A stretch of 64,000 nucleotides of DNA from Pseudomonas asiatica (GTDB lineage Bacteria > Pseudomonadota > Gammaproteobacteria > Pseudomonadales > Pseudomonadaceae): assembly GCF_009932335.1 (NCBI RefSeq), contig NZ_BLJF01000001.1, forward strand, positions 1,426,001 through 1,490,000, read 5' to 3'. Shown here in pieces: positions 7,182-16,018 of this stretch (position 1 is its first letter; the number at the start of each line of letters is the position of its first letter). Below the pieces are notes generated by a model. That model saw only the letters and a list, made by a program, of their open reading frames with translations, did no database searches and was not told the DNA's origin. Position numbers and translations under genes: made by a program.

Positions 7182-8698
7182 ATCGGGAAATTTTACCCGC
7201 GAAGCCGAGTTCGCTTGTACGGGTCAGTACTCTGTCTTTCGCAGAATTACTCAATGCAAGCGATTGGCCATTGGCATTGGACAGCTATCAGCGTGGTTTC
7301 GTCTGGGGGCCAGACAAGCTGACGCAACTGGTCAATGACCTAGCAACATATGCAGCACAGGCGGATACCTCCCTGCCTTACTACATGGGTGGTGTACTGC
7401 TGCATCGTGATGCAAGCCAGTCGAAGCGGTTCATTATTGATGGTCAGCAGCGCATCACCGCGCTCTCACTGTTGTACCACCGCTCTACCGGCAAGCTGCC
7501 AGTGGGGCAGGTACTCAGCTATTCGGGCCAATCCGCGCGACATATTGCTGAGGGATTGCAAGCATTGAAGCAAATGGAGGCGATTGCGCCGCAGATCATC
7601 GAAAGGCTGCGGCTGACAGTGATCGAAGTGGACAGCACTGACCTCGCTTTCACCTTCTTCGACACCCAGAACAACCGCGGGGTGCGCTTGGAGGCCACTG
7701 ACCTGCTCAAGGCCTATCACCTGCGTGCGATCGACTACGCGCAAGGGAAGACTGAACTCAAGGCTGCACTGCAGCGGGACTGTGCAGAGCGCTGGGAGAG
7801 GCTGCAACGCCACCCGGCGGTGCTGAGCCCAGGTCAGGACTTCGCCCCTAACTTATTCAATCGTTTTCTCTGGCGTGCGCGGCGTTGGCGCGGATCGCAC
7901 ACGCCTGCGGGGAAGCACGAACCGCTCCTGGCAGAATTCCAGCGTGACACTTGGCCCCACGCCGCCGACAGCCGTAGCCGTATTGACAGCGTGCCGCTCT
8001 ACGCGACCCGGCACAATCGGCTAGCGTCCTGCATGACGCTGGCGGGAGATGGTGATTATGTGCTGCAGGGTAGCCAGCTGCGAGTCGGGCAAAATCCTGC
8101 AAGCCTGCCTATCGCGTTGCGTCAGCCCATCCATGAAGGTGTAGGGTTCTTTCTATACGCAGACAAGTACGCAGCGTTGCTGCAACGGCTAATGAATGGT
8201 CCTGCGCCTTGTCCGCAGGTCAGTAGGTTCCGCACGATTTACAAACAGCTGCTGCGTAGTAACCAGGAGTACCTGCGCGAGATCTTCATGCTCTGTAGCC
8301 TGATGTATGTCGATCAGTTCGACGTTGAGCAATTGACCGCTTTTGCCCTGCGCTTGGAGTTTTTGCTGGGCGCGATTCGCCTGGAGAAAAAACAGGTCAA
8401 GCAGGAAACCGCGGCCAATTTCTTCAGGCTGGCCGAGCTGAACCTATTGGATGTGATTGCCCAGAGTTACCACCCGAAGCAGGTGCTGGATTTCCTTCAG
8501 CACCGACAACAAGCGGTGGCGTCTTCGTATGCTAACGAAACGGTATCAGCAGGGCAGGGGGTGCAGGGGCGATACAAGAGGGCAGTCCTGGATTTCTATC
8601 AAGGGCAGTTGGACTCCGACTGCTCGACCCTTGCGGGTAAATCGCGATGGCTCGAAACGTACTTGAAGGCTTGCCAGGAACATCGCCATGAGTATTGA
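7178..8698 (+). CDS. DUF262 protein A (GmrS/ParB-like N-terminus)
   Basis: 506 residues. I chose the TTG at 7178 because it overlaps the previous stop as TTGA and has GGGA a few bases upstream; TTG at 7166 is the alternative. DUF262 hallmarks are YQRGFVW (37-43), DGQQR (88-92) and NNRGVRLEATDLLKAYHLR at roughly 165-185. In GmrSD-type type IV restriction enzymes and in SspE this domain binds or hydrolyses nucleotides, and a DUF1524 HNH nuclease usually follows. I see no HNH motif in the C-terminal half, which is helical. It overlaps the next DUF262 gene by eleven bases. Probably part of a defence-type complex. Confidence 0.75.
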   Translation: MNREILPAKPSSLVRVSTLSFAELLNASDWPLALDSYQRGFVWGPDKLTQLVNDLATYAAQADTSLPYYMGGVLLHRDASQSKRFIIDGQQRITALSLLYHRSTGKLPVGQVLSYSGQSARHIAEGLQALKQMEAIAPQIIERLRLTVIEVDSTDLAFTFFDTQNNRGVRLEATDLLKAYHLRAIDYAQGKTELKAALQRDCAERWERLQRHPAVLSPGQDFAPNLFNRFLWRARRWRGSHTPAGKHEPLLAEFQRDTWPHAADSRSRIDSVPLYATRHNRLASCMTLAGDGDYVLQGSQLRVGQNPASLPIALRQPIHEGVGFFLYADKYAALLQRLMNGPAPCPQVSRFRTIYKQLLRSNQEYLREIFMLCSLMYVDQFDVEQLTAFALRLEFLLGAIRLEKKQVKQETAANFFRLAELNLLDVIAQSYHPKQVLDFLQHRQQAVASSYANETVSAGQGVQGRYKRAVLDFYQGQLDSDCSTLAGKSRWLETYLKACQEHRHEY

Positions 8699-10061
8699 TT
8701 CCCGTCTCTTCACCTTGGAACAGCTAGTTAATCAAGACGACGCGGCCTGGTGCTTCAACGTGCCTATCTACCAGCGCCTGTACGTCTGGGGTGATGATCA
8801 GATCAAGACATTGCTGACCGATATGGCGAATGCCTTTGATCGGGGCGAAGACCAGTTTTTTCTGGGTGGTGCCCTGCTGGTCGAAAAAACCTCTGAGCAA
8901 GATCGCCTTAAGGGGCTGCGCCGCTTCGACCTAATCGATGGGCAGCAGCGCTTCACGACGCTGTGGATGCTCAGCACGGTCGCCATATGGAACCAAGTGA
9001 TGGGCGACTTCAGCAGGGTAGTGCTGAAGGACAGCGTGATTCCACGCCTGCATTTCTCGATACGCGAGCAGGTGAACACCTTCCTTGCCAGCATGATGCC
9101 TGGCAAAAGTGGAGCAAGCCCAGAGATCCCGGATACTCAAAGCATGAGAGAAGCTCAGCAACTGATGGCCTCTTTCAAGCAGACCTACAAGCGTGCGGAT
9201 GGCAAGCCTGTGGATGACGAATACCTCAAGGAGCTGGCTTCCTTCGTTTACCGCAAGGTTTCTCTCGTGCTCACACAGGTGCCTGAGGGGATGGACTTGA
9301 ACAAGTTGTTTGAGGTCATCAACAACCGCGGGATCCAGCTTCAGCATCACGAAATTCTCAAGGCAAGGCTACTGCGCGACATCCCCGCCGAAAGTCGTTC
9401 CCGTTACGCAGCTTTGTGGAACGCTTGTGCCGACATGAGTGGCTTTGTCGAACGTAATCTCTGCCAAGATACCCAGCTTGAGGCTCACCGTTTGGGTGAT
9501 CTCTATAGCAAAGGGCAGTTGCTTCACGCAGTAGCTGTGCACGGGCTGCTGTCGCGAAGAGCTGAGGCTGCACAAGCGGAGTCTGCTGAACGACTGACCT
9601 TGGAGAACATCGTCAACGGTGCAGATTCCGAGTTTGACAATGGATACGCGACCATCGCGGCGGACGAAGGGGAGGCACCATGGGCGCGCAGTATCATTGG
9701 CTTCCCTTTGTTCCTTCTGCATGTGCTGCGTATCTGGTTGAAAGAGCAAGGGCAGCCGGATCTGCCCCGCGTGCTGGATCGGCACCTGCTTACCTTGTTC
9801 GAGTCCCATTTACTGCAGCCGGCGGAGCCCGAGCAGCGTACCGCGAGGGCACAAGGGTTCATCGACCTGCTTTGGCGTATGCGGGTGCTTTGGGATGAAT
9901 ACGTCATCAAGTGGGTCGATCAGGGGGATGACGAGGTTCATCATATTTGCCACACCTCGATCTCTGCCAATGATGACAAGCGTTACATCAATCGCAGCCG
10001 TGACAATGATCTGAAACAAGGCATGTCGTTACTGCAGAGCATGCTCTCGGCTGGCTGCTGA
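8688..10061 (+). CDS. DUF262 protein B (GmrS/ParB-like N-terminus)
   Basis: 457 residues, a second and divergent DUF262 protein: YQRLYVW (28-34), DGQQR (84-88), and NNRG (212-215) followed by IQLQHHEILKARLL. The C-terminal region is helical and ends without the HNH motif of DUF1524, though a HHICHTSISANDDKRYINR segment near the end is conserved-looking and might carry another activity. The start ATG lies inside the end of DUF262 protein A. Paired DUF262 genes in one operon suggest a heteromeric complex; the different inserts argue against a simple recent duplication. Target unknown. Confidence 0.75.
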   Translation: MSIDSRLFTLEQLVNQDDAAWCFNVPIYQRLYVWGDDQIKTLLTDMANAFDRGEDQFFLGGALLVEKTSEQDRLKGLRRFDLIDGQQRFTTLWMLSTVAIWNQVMGDFSRVVLKDSVIPRLHFSIREQVNTFLASMMPGKSGASPEIPDTQSMREAQQLMASFKQTYKRADGKPVDDEYLKELASFVYRKVSLVLTQVPEGMDLNKLFEVINNRGIQLQHHEILKARLLRDIPAESRSRYAALWNACADMSGFVERNLCQDTQLEAHRLGDLYSKGQLLHAVAVHGLLSRRAEAAQAESAERLTLENIVNGADSEFDNGYATIAADEGEAPWARSIIGFPLFLLHVLRIWLKEQGQPDLPRVLDRHLLTLFESHLLQPAEPEQRTARAQGFIDLLWRMRVLWDEYVIKWVDQGDDEVHHICHTSISANDDKRYINRSRDNDLKQGMSLLQSMLSAGC

Positions 10062-10322
10062 ACGTCATGCTCGGCTTGAAGTGTTTCTTGCGGATTTCAT
10101 GGATGAGATCGGGGCTGGCGGGGCAGGGGTGCAGTGACGGGGCTTGGGGCGATTGGCAGGTTGTTTTGGGCGTTGGCCAGTTGTCCTGGAACTGCATATG
10201 GCTGATCGATTTGGCAGGTGCCTTTGGGCAAGGTGCCAGGCCTTGGGTTTTGGAGGCGGGTAGCTGTGGTCTCATGGCCCTGAGTATTGCGTTTGGGCGG
10301 GGAAGAATCTGGCGTGGGCATG

Positions 10323-10366
10323 GCACCGGCTGCGCCGGTGTTCGCGGCTGAAGCCGCTCCTACAGC
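10323..10366. repeat. REP/BIME element
   Basis: A GCACCGGC-type hairpin is followed by the REP palindrome TTCGCGGCTGAAGCCGC and a CTCCTACAG tail. The 620-base gap 10062-10684 holds this repeat and the one at 10491-10535; otherwise I see no gene there. Confidence 0.8.
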
Positions 10367-10490
10367 GGGACCTGCTAATTCAGGGAGATGTGAGCAGTTT
10401 TGAGGGCGGATTTGTTCGTGGAGACCCTTTGTGTGCGGTTCTGCTTATTGATGAGTGGCTTGCGGCTTTTTTAGCGGGTTTACCTTGGAT

Positions 10491-10535
10491 GGCACGGGCT
10501 GCGCCCGTGTTCGCGGGCGCGCCCGCTCCCACAGG
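10491..10535. repeat. REP/BIME element
   Basis: Same layout as the preceding REP: a GGCACGGGCTGCGCCCGTG hairpin, then the TTCGCGGGCGCGCCCGC palindrome and CTCCCACAGG. Confidence 0.8.
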
Positions 10536-10684
10536 GGTGCGCGCAGGGTTTGAGCGCTGTGTTGGGGCATTCAGATAATCCAGCCTTGGCGGAGCGGGAG
10601 TGTCGAGCGGGGCGGGGGCTGGGGCAATGAATAGCCGGGCTGAGACGCGAGAAGAGATGCCGTACAGCCCGGATCGTGCTCGTC

Positions 10685-11722
10685 TCAGAGAGGTGGCGCT
10701 ATGTAGACAACCCGGTTTCGTCCATTCTGTTTGGCGTCATAAAGCCCTTTGTCAGCGCGTTCCAGCGCGTCATCCAGCGTTTCACCCTTGGCAAACAGGG
10801 TGCACCCGATGCTCAGGGTTACGTTCAACTGACCACAGGGCAACTGCATCGGGCTAGCACCCACCTGTTCGCGAATCCGCTCAGCAATCCGGGTCAGCTC
10901 TTCGCTGTCCTTCACCTGCAAAATTGCAACAAACTCCTCACCCCCATGGCGCACCACCAGGTCATCGGGGCGCAGTGCAGCGCGCAGGCGACGCGCAGTT
11001 TCGCAAAGCACCTTGTCACCGCCGCCATGGCCGAACTTGTCGTTGATGGACTTGAAGTGATCCAGGTCGGCATAAACCGCACCCAGTTGTAAGCCGTTCA
11101 CCTCGGCCAATCGCCGTTCATGCGCTTCAAACGCCGACAACGCGCCGCGGTTCCACAGTTGTGTCAAAGGGTCGAGCAGGGCTTTGCGCTGCTCGCGATC
11201 CATTTCAAGCCGCAGATCGCGGTTCACCTGGGCCAAGGTACGCAGCTGCAGATACCCCTCGGCGAGCGTCGCCAGGTCCCTGAAGTTCGCTTGCTGAGCC
11301 TCACTGAGCACGCGCGGGCGCGGGTCGAACATGCACAGCGTGCCGATGGCTTTACCGTTGCCGGCGCGCAAGGGGTGGCCGGCGTAAAAGCGGATGTAGG
11401 GCGCGTTCAGCACGAGCGGGTTGTCGACGAATCGTTCGTCGCACAGGGCGTCGGGCACCGTCAGTGTGTCCTCGCCGAGAATGGCGTAGCCGCAGAACGA
11501 AACACTGCGCGTCGTCTCGCTTGCCTCAAGGCCTATGCGGGCCTTGAACCACTGTCGGTCCTGGTCGATCAGGCTGATAAGCACAGTGTCCACATGGGCC
11601 AGGTCCTGGGTGAGCCGCACCAGGGTATCCAGGTAATGCTCGGCTGGCGTGTCGACCAGGTTCATGTCGTCGAGCGTGCGCTGGCGCAGCGCTTCGTCAG
11701 CGGGCAAGGGGCAAGCTGGCAT
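10685..11722 (-). CDS. GAF-GGDEF diguanylate cyclase
   Basis: 345 residues from the ATG at 11722, which has GGAGG seven bases upstream; the open frame extends further but without a ribosome site. A GAF-type sensor domain spans about 20-160, with the FYAGHPLR and GTLCMFD motifs of small-molecule-sensing GAFs. A GGDEF domain spans about 178-340. The catalytic signature is GGEEF (260-264), with the inhibitory RxxD site RPDD (251-254) five residues before it. The protein should make cyclic-di-GMP in the cytoplasm under product feedback. No membrane segment. Single gene, divergent from the glutaminase. Confidence 0.9.
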   Translation of the reverse strand: MPACPLPADEALRQRTLDDMNLVDTPAEHYLDTLVRLTQDLAHVDTVLISLIDQDRQWFKARIGLEASETTRSVSFCGYAILGEDTLTVPDALCDERFVDNPLVLNAPYIRFYAGHPLRAGNGKAIGTLCMFDPRPRVLSEAQQANFRDLATLAEGYLQLRTLAQVNRDLRLEMDREQRKALLDPLTQLWNRGALSAFEAHERRLAEVNGLQLGAVYADLDHFKSINDKFGHGGGDKVLCETARRLRAALRPDDLVVRHGGEEFVAILQVKDSEELTRIAERIREQVGASPMQLPCGQLNVTLSIGCTLFAKGETLDDALERADKGLYDAKQNGRNRVVYIAPPL

Positions 11723-11922
11723 TGTGGGTCCTCCGTTCCTTGGTTGGCTTGGGTACCTGGCGGGTGCGCGGTCTGTATACCGTCGAAACAAGCACAGCAT
11801 AGGCCATGGCGTGGTGCACGGTCGGCCGACAATTTCTTGCCGGGAGTGTGATTTCTTTCGCTCGATCTTCGTCAAGGATGCTACCCCTTAGCCGTCGTCT
11901 GGGGACTGATACAGGGCCTTCC

Positions 11923-12831
11923 ATGCAAACGCTGTTGAACGAGATTCTCGAAGAAGTACGTCCCTTGATCGGCAAGGGCAAAGTGGCTGACTACATTCCC
12001 GCGCTGGCCGATGTGCCGGCGAACCAGCAGGGCATCGCGGTCTATGGCAACGATGGCAGCTATTACTGTGCAGGCGACGCGCTGGTGCCGTTCTCGGTGC
12101 AGAGTATTTCCAAAGTGTTCAGCCTGGTGCAGGCGATCGGGCACTCCGGGGAAGCCATTTGGCAGCGGCTTGGCCATGAGCCTTCCGGCCAACCGTTCAA
12201 CTCGCTGGTGCAACTGGAGTTCGAACGCGGCCGGCCGCGCAACCCCTTTATAAATGCGGGTGCGTTGGTGATCTGCGATATCAACCAGTCGCGCTTCGCT
12301 GCACCCACGTTGTCGATGCGCGATTTCGTGCGGCGGCTATCGGGCAATCCCCATATCGCGATCGATGCCCGCGTTGCCGACTCGGAGTATCAGTTCCGCG
12401 CGCGCAACGCGGCCATGGCTTACCTGATGCAGTCGTTCGGCAACTTCCATAACGAGGTGGAAACGGTACTGCGCAGCTATTTCAGCTACTGCGCGCTCCA
12501 GATGAATTGCCTGGACCTGGCCCGGGCGTTCTGTTTCCTGGCCAATGATGGGTTCTGCAAGCACAGCGGTGAGCAGATTCTGACCCGGCGCCAGACCCAG
12601 CAGGTGAACTCGATCATGGCCACCAGCGGGTTGTATGACGAAGCAGGGAATTTCGCCTATCGGGTGGGGTTGCCGGGCAAGAGTGGCGTGGGGGGCGGGA
12701 TTGTGGCGATCGTGCCGGGGCAATTTACCGTGTGCGTGTGGTCGCCGGAGTTGAATGCGGCGGGTAACTCCCTGGCCGGGATGGCGGCGCTCGAACTGCT
12801 CAGTTCGCGGATCGGCTGGTCGGTGTTCTGA
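11923..12831 (+). CDS. glsA: Glutaminase
   Basis: 302 residues, the usual length for bacterial serine-dependent glutaminases, which hydrolyse glutamine to glutamate and ammonia. The Ser-x-x-Lys pair is visible as SISK (61-64) in [11 protein letters not shown], as are NPFINAGA and the glycine-rich GKSGVGGGI near the C-terminus. The ATG at 11923 was chosen because the [12 protein letters not shown] start matches the family; its ribosome site is weak (CAGGG), so the start is slightly uncertain. It is a single gene, convergent with the GntR regulator. Confidence 0.9.
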   Translation: MQTLLNEILEEVRPLIGKGKVADYIPALADVPANQQGIAVYGNDGSYYCAGDALVPFSVQSISKVFSLVQAIGHSGEAIWQRLGHEPSGQPFNSLVQLEFERGRPRNPFINAGALVICDINQSRFAAPTLSMRDFVRRLSGNPHIAIDARVADSEYQFRARNAAMAYLMQSFGNFHNEVETVLRSYFSYCALQMNCLDLARAFCFLANDGFCKHSGEQILTRRQTQQVNSIMATSGLYDEAGNFAYRVGLPGKSGVGGGIVAIVPGQFTVCVWSPELNAAGNSLAGMAALELLSSRIGWSVF

Positions 12832-12870
12832 TCGGCGGGCCCGGTGGCTGAGGTAGGCTCGGTCGATACC

Positions 12871-13593
12871 TCAGCTTGTCGGGTCCTGCCCCAGTACCTT
12901 GGCCAGCGCCACGCGGGCATCTTCAAGCTGTACCAGTGAAGCATGCCGCGCGCCCAGCGCGTCACCGTTCTGAATAGCGGTCAGAATCGCCTTGTGGCGG
13001 GGCAGGGCGAGTTCGTCGAAATTCGCCCGCTGGTTGGAGTAGCGCACCGACTCGCGCAGCGCCATCGACAGCATGTTGCACAGGTAGGCCAGCAGGTCGT
13101 TGTGGGTGGCGTCGGCGATGCGGGCGTGGAAGTCCAGGTCCGGTTGCAGGCGTTCTTCATGGTTGCGGGCGGCTTCCATGCGTTGGTAGGCCTCGGCGAT
13201 CGAATTGACGTCGTCGGCGCTGGCGTTGGTGGCGGCCAGTGCGGCGGCGGCGGGCTCGATGACCCAGCGGACGCTGCTCAGCATGTTGAAGAATTCCTGC
13301 TGTGGCGTGGCCTGCATCAGCCAGTGCAGCACGTCCGGGTCGAGCATGTGCCAGTCATGGCGCGGCCGAACCAGGGTACCCACCCGCGGGCGGGCCTCGA
13401 TCAGGCCCTTGGCGGTAAGGGCGCGCATCGCCTCGCGGAACACCGGCCGGCTGATCGCGTAGGCTTCGCACAGGCTGGCCTCGGAAGGCAGCTTCTGCCC
13501 GGGTGCGAGTTGGCCGGATACGATCTGTACGCCAAGGTCCTGGACCAGGGTGGCGTGCATGCTCTTGCGCGTGGTGGGTTGGCGGTAGTTCAT
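12871..13593 (-). CDS. FadR-subfamily GntR regulator of the sugar-acid cluster
   Basis: 240 residues from the ATG at 13593; the ribosome site is poor. A winged helix-turn-helix occupies about 12-77 (KLPSEASLCEAYAISRPVFREAMRAL). An FCD ligand domain follows, with a DLDFHARIADATHN segment carrying metal-binding Asp and His residues. FadR-type regulators usually repress sugar-acid genes until a pathway intermediate binds. It lies about 500 bases downstream of the dehydratase and in the same direction, separated by REPs. The twin AGTAWTACT palindromes between the dehydratase and transporter are the likely operators. Confidence 0.85.
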   Translation of the reverse strand: MNYRQPTTRKSMHATLVQDLGVQIVSGQLAPGQKLPSEASLCEAYAISRPVFREAMRALTAKGLIEARPRVGTLVRPRHDWHMLDPDVLHWLMQATPQQEFFNMLSSVRWVIEPAAAALAATNASADDVNSIAEAYQRMEAARNHEERLQPDLDFHARIADATHNDLLAYLCNMLSMALRESVRYSNQRANFDELALPRHKAILTAIQNGDALGARHASLVQLEDARVALAKVLGQDPTS

Positions 13594-13660
13594 GTGGGGC
13601 GGGGCGGATCCTTCGGGCGGGGGCAGCATCATAGCATTAGCGCGTCGACGCGGTGCATGG

Positions 13661-14073
13661 CACCGGCTGCGCCGGTGTTCGCGGCCACGGCCGCTCCCAC
13701 AGGTACCGCGTGAGCCTGAAGCCTGCGCCGCCCCTGTGGGAGCGGGTTCACCCGCGAAGCAGGCGACGCGGTGGATGGCACCGGCTACGCCGGTGTTCGC
13801 GGCTGAAGCCGCTCCTACAGGTGTAGCGTCACCTCGAAGCTAGCGCGGTACCTGTGGGAGCGGGTTTACCCGCGAAGAATCCGGCGCGATGGATGGCACC
13901 GGCTTTGCCGGTGTTCGCGGGCATGCCCTGATGCCAGTCAATTAAGCGGTCTGGGGGCCGCTTTGCGGCCCATCGCCGGCAAGCCGGGCTCCCACAGGGA
14001 CCGCGTAGCTCTTGGGGGGGCGCCGTACCTGTGGGAGCCCGGCTTGCCGGCGATGGGCTGCGCAGCAGCCCCG
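13661..14073. repeat. Cluster of REP elements
   Basis: At least six REP palindromes of two sequence types fill 13594-14100. One type reads GCGGGTTTACCCGCGAAG or its variants; the other has GCCGGCAAGCCGG. They alternate in orientation with CCTGTGGGAGC tails. No gene is visible in this gap. They separate the regulator from the dehydratase and may stop transcription or stabilise mRNA ends. Confidence 0.8.
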
Positions 14074-14100
14074 ATGACGCTAACCGACAGGCTTCAGGCC

Positions 14101-15834
14101 TTAGTGCGAGTGCTTGGGCACCGCCGCCCCGCGGCATCCGACCAGGAAGTCGAAGTCGCAACCCTCATCGGCCTGCATGACGTGGTCCAGGTACAGCTTG
14201 GCGTAACCACCGCTGATCAACTGCGGCGGGGCTTGCAGGTCGGCCAGTCGGCCGGCCAGTTCCTCGTCGGAAATGTCCAGGTGCAGCCGGCCTTCCTTGC
14301 AATCCAGCTCGATCCAGTCGCCTTCGCGCACGGCAGCCAACGGCCCGCCAGCTGCCGCTTCCGGCGCCACGTGCAGCACCACGGTGCCGTAGGCGGTGCC
14401 GCTCATGCGGGCATCGGAAATACGCACCATGTCGGTCACGCCCTGGGCCAGCAGCTTGGCCGGCAGGCCCATGTTGCCGACCTCGGCCATGCCCGGGTAG
14501 CCCTTGGGCCCGCAGTGCTTCATCACCAGCACGGAACTGGCGTCCACATCCAGCTCGGGGTCGTTGATGCGTGCCTTGTAGTCGTCGAAGTTCTCGAACA
14601 CCACGGCGCGGCCACGATGCCGCATCAGCGCAGGGGTGGCGGCCGATGGCTTGAGCACGGCGCCTTTGGGCGCCAGGTTGCCGCGCAGGATGCAGATGCC
14701 GCCGTCGGCCACCAGCGGCTTGTCGATCGGGCGGATCACCTCTTCGTCGTACAGCGGCGCGGCCTGGCAGTTGTCCCACAGGCTCTTGCCGTTGGCCGTC
14801 AGCGCGCCAGGGTTGGGCAGCAGGCCGTGTTCGCCCAGGCGGCGGATGACCGCAGGCAGGCCGCCGGCGTAGTAGAACTCTTCCATCAGGAAACGGCCCG
14901 AAGGCTGCAGGTCGACCAGGGTTGGCGTACCGCGGCCGATGCGGGTCCAGTCTTCCAGCTGCAGGTCCACGCCGATGCGTCCGGCGATGGCCTTCAGGTG
15001 AATCACCGCGTTGGTCGAGCCACCGATGGCGGCGTTGACGCGGATGGCGTTCTCGAAGGCTTCGCGGGTGAGGATTTTCGACAGGCGCAGGTCTTCGCGC
15101 ACCATGTCGACAATGCGCATGCCCGACAGGTGGGCCAGCACGTAACGGCGTGCATCCACCGCCGGGATGGCGGCGTTGTGCGGCAGCGAGGTGCCTAGCG
15201 CTTCGGCCATGCAGGCCATGGTCGAGGCGGTGCCCATGGTGTTGCAGGTACCCGCCGAGCGCGACATGCCGGCCTCGGCCGAGAGGAACTCGTTGAGGTC
15301 GATCTGGCCGGCCTTGTAGGCCTCGTGCATCTGCCAGACGATGGTGCCGGCGCCAATGTCCTTGCCTTTGTGCTTGCCGTTCAGCATCGGCCCGCCGGTA
15401 ACCACGATCGCCGGCACGTCACAGCTCGCCGCGCCCATCAGCAGCGCCGGGGTGGTCTTGTCGCAGCCGGTCAGCAGCACCACGGCGTCCACCGGGTTGC
15501 CACGGATCGCTTCCTCCACATCCATGCTCGCCAGGTTGCGGGTGAGCATGGCGGTGGGGCGCAGGTTGGACTCGCCGCTGGAGAACACCGGGAACTCCAC
15601 CGGGAAGCCGCCAGCCTCCAGCACGCCCTTTTTGACATGTTCGGCAATCTTGCGGAAGTGCGCGTTGCACGGGGTCAGCTCCGACCAGGTGTTGCAGATG
15701 CCGATGATCGGCTTGCCCTGGAATTCGTGGTCCGGAATACCCTGGTTCTTCATCCAGCTGCGGTACATGAAGCCGTTCTTGTCGGCGGTGCCGAACCATT
15801 GGGCGGAGCGCAGTGGGCGTTTGCTATCAGACAT
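14101..15834 (-). CDS. IlvD/Edd-family sugar-acid dehydratase (L-arabinonate/pentonate type)
   Basis: 577 residues. The iron-sulfur dehydratase motifs are present: PIIGICNTWSELTPCNAHFR near the N-terminus, TGCDKTTPALLMGAAS, and NTMGTASTMACMAEALG. The N-terminus (SAQWFGTADKNGFMYRSWMKNQG) and length resemble L-arabinonate dehydratase rather than IlvD or Edd. It would convert an aldonate to its 2-keto-3-deoxy acid. It is divergent from the transporter, FAH-family and semialdehyde dehydrogenase genes, so it supplies the first step of their pathway. The true substrate (L-arabinonate, D-xylonate or another aldonate) cannot be decided from sequence. Confidence 0.85.
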   Translation of the reverse strand: MSDSKRPLRSAQWFGTADKNGFMYRSWMKNQGIPDHEFQGKPIIGICNTWSELTPCNAHFRKIAEHVKKGVLEAGGFPVEFPVFSSGESNLRPTAMLTRNLASMDVEEAIRGNPVDAVVLLTGCDKTTPALLMGAASCDVPAIVVTGGPMLNGKHKGKDIGAGTIVWQMHEAYKAGQIDLNEFLSAEAGMSRSAGTCNTMGTASTMACMAEALGTSLPHNAAIPAVDARRYVLAHLSGMRIVDMVREDLRLSKILTREAFENAIRVNAAIGGSTNAVIHLKAIAGRIGVDLQLEDWTRIGRGTPTLVDLQPSGRFLMEEFYYAGGLPAVIRRLGEHGLLPNPGALTANGKSLWDNCQAAPLYDEEVIRPIDKPLVADGGICILRGNLAPKGAVLKPSAATPALMRHRGRAVVFENFDDYKARINDPELDVDASSVLVMKHCGPKGYPGMAEVGNMGLPAKLLAQGVTDMVRISDARMSGTAYGTVVLHVAPEAAAGGPLAAVREGDWIELDCKEGRLHLDISDEELAGRLADLQAPPQLISGGYAKLYLDHVMQADEGCDFDFLVGCRGAAVPKHSH

Positions 15835-15845
15835 GGGAACACCTA

Positions 15846-15859
15846 ATTAGTATTACTAT
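15846..15859. promoter_or_regulatory. Likely GntR operator, proximal to dehydratase
   Basis: ATTAGTATTACTAT, with a perfect AGTATTACT palindrome at its core (15849-15857), lies just upstream of the dehydratase start. A near-identical copy lies at 15920-15933. FadR-type regulators bind short palindromes of this kind. Confidence 0.6.
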
Positions 15860-15919
15860 TTGTCGTTGTGAGATCGACTGTACTGATAAAAATGGTCTCT
15901 GTGAAGGCTTGTTGGCTCA

Positions 15920-15933
15920 ATTAGTAATACTAT
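15920..15933. promoter_or_regulatory. Likely GntR operator, proximal to transporter
   Basis: ATTAGTAATACTAT differs from the first copy by one central base and contains AGTAATACT (15923-15931). The centres are 74 bases apart, about seven helical turns, so two dimers could cooperate to repress both divergent promoters. Confidence 0.6.
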
Positions 15934-16018
15934 AAGATCATTCACCCAGGTCAGAGGTCTGCCAAAAAGTCCCCGACCAGGTGCTGTACCCATTACAAGA
16001 ACAATTGGAGACATCGCC

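Noticed and set aside
13963..15198. 411-codon open frame on the plus strand
   Set aside because: Antisense to the IlvD/Edd dehydratase; no recognisable domain.
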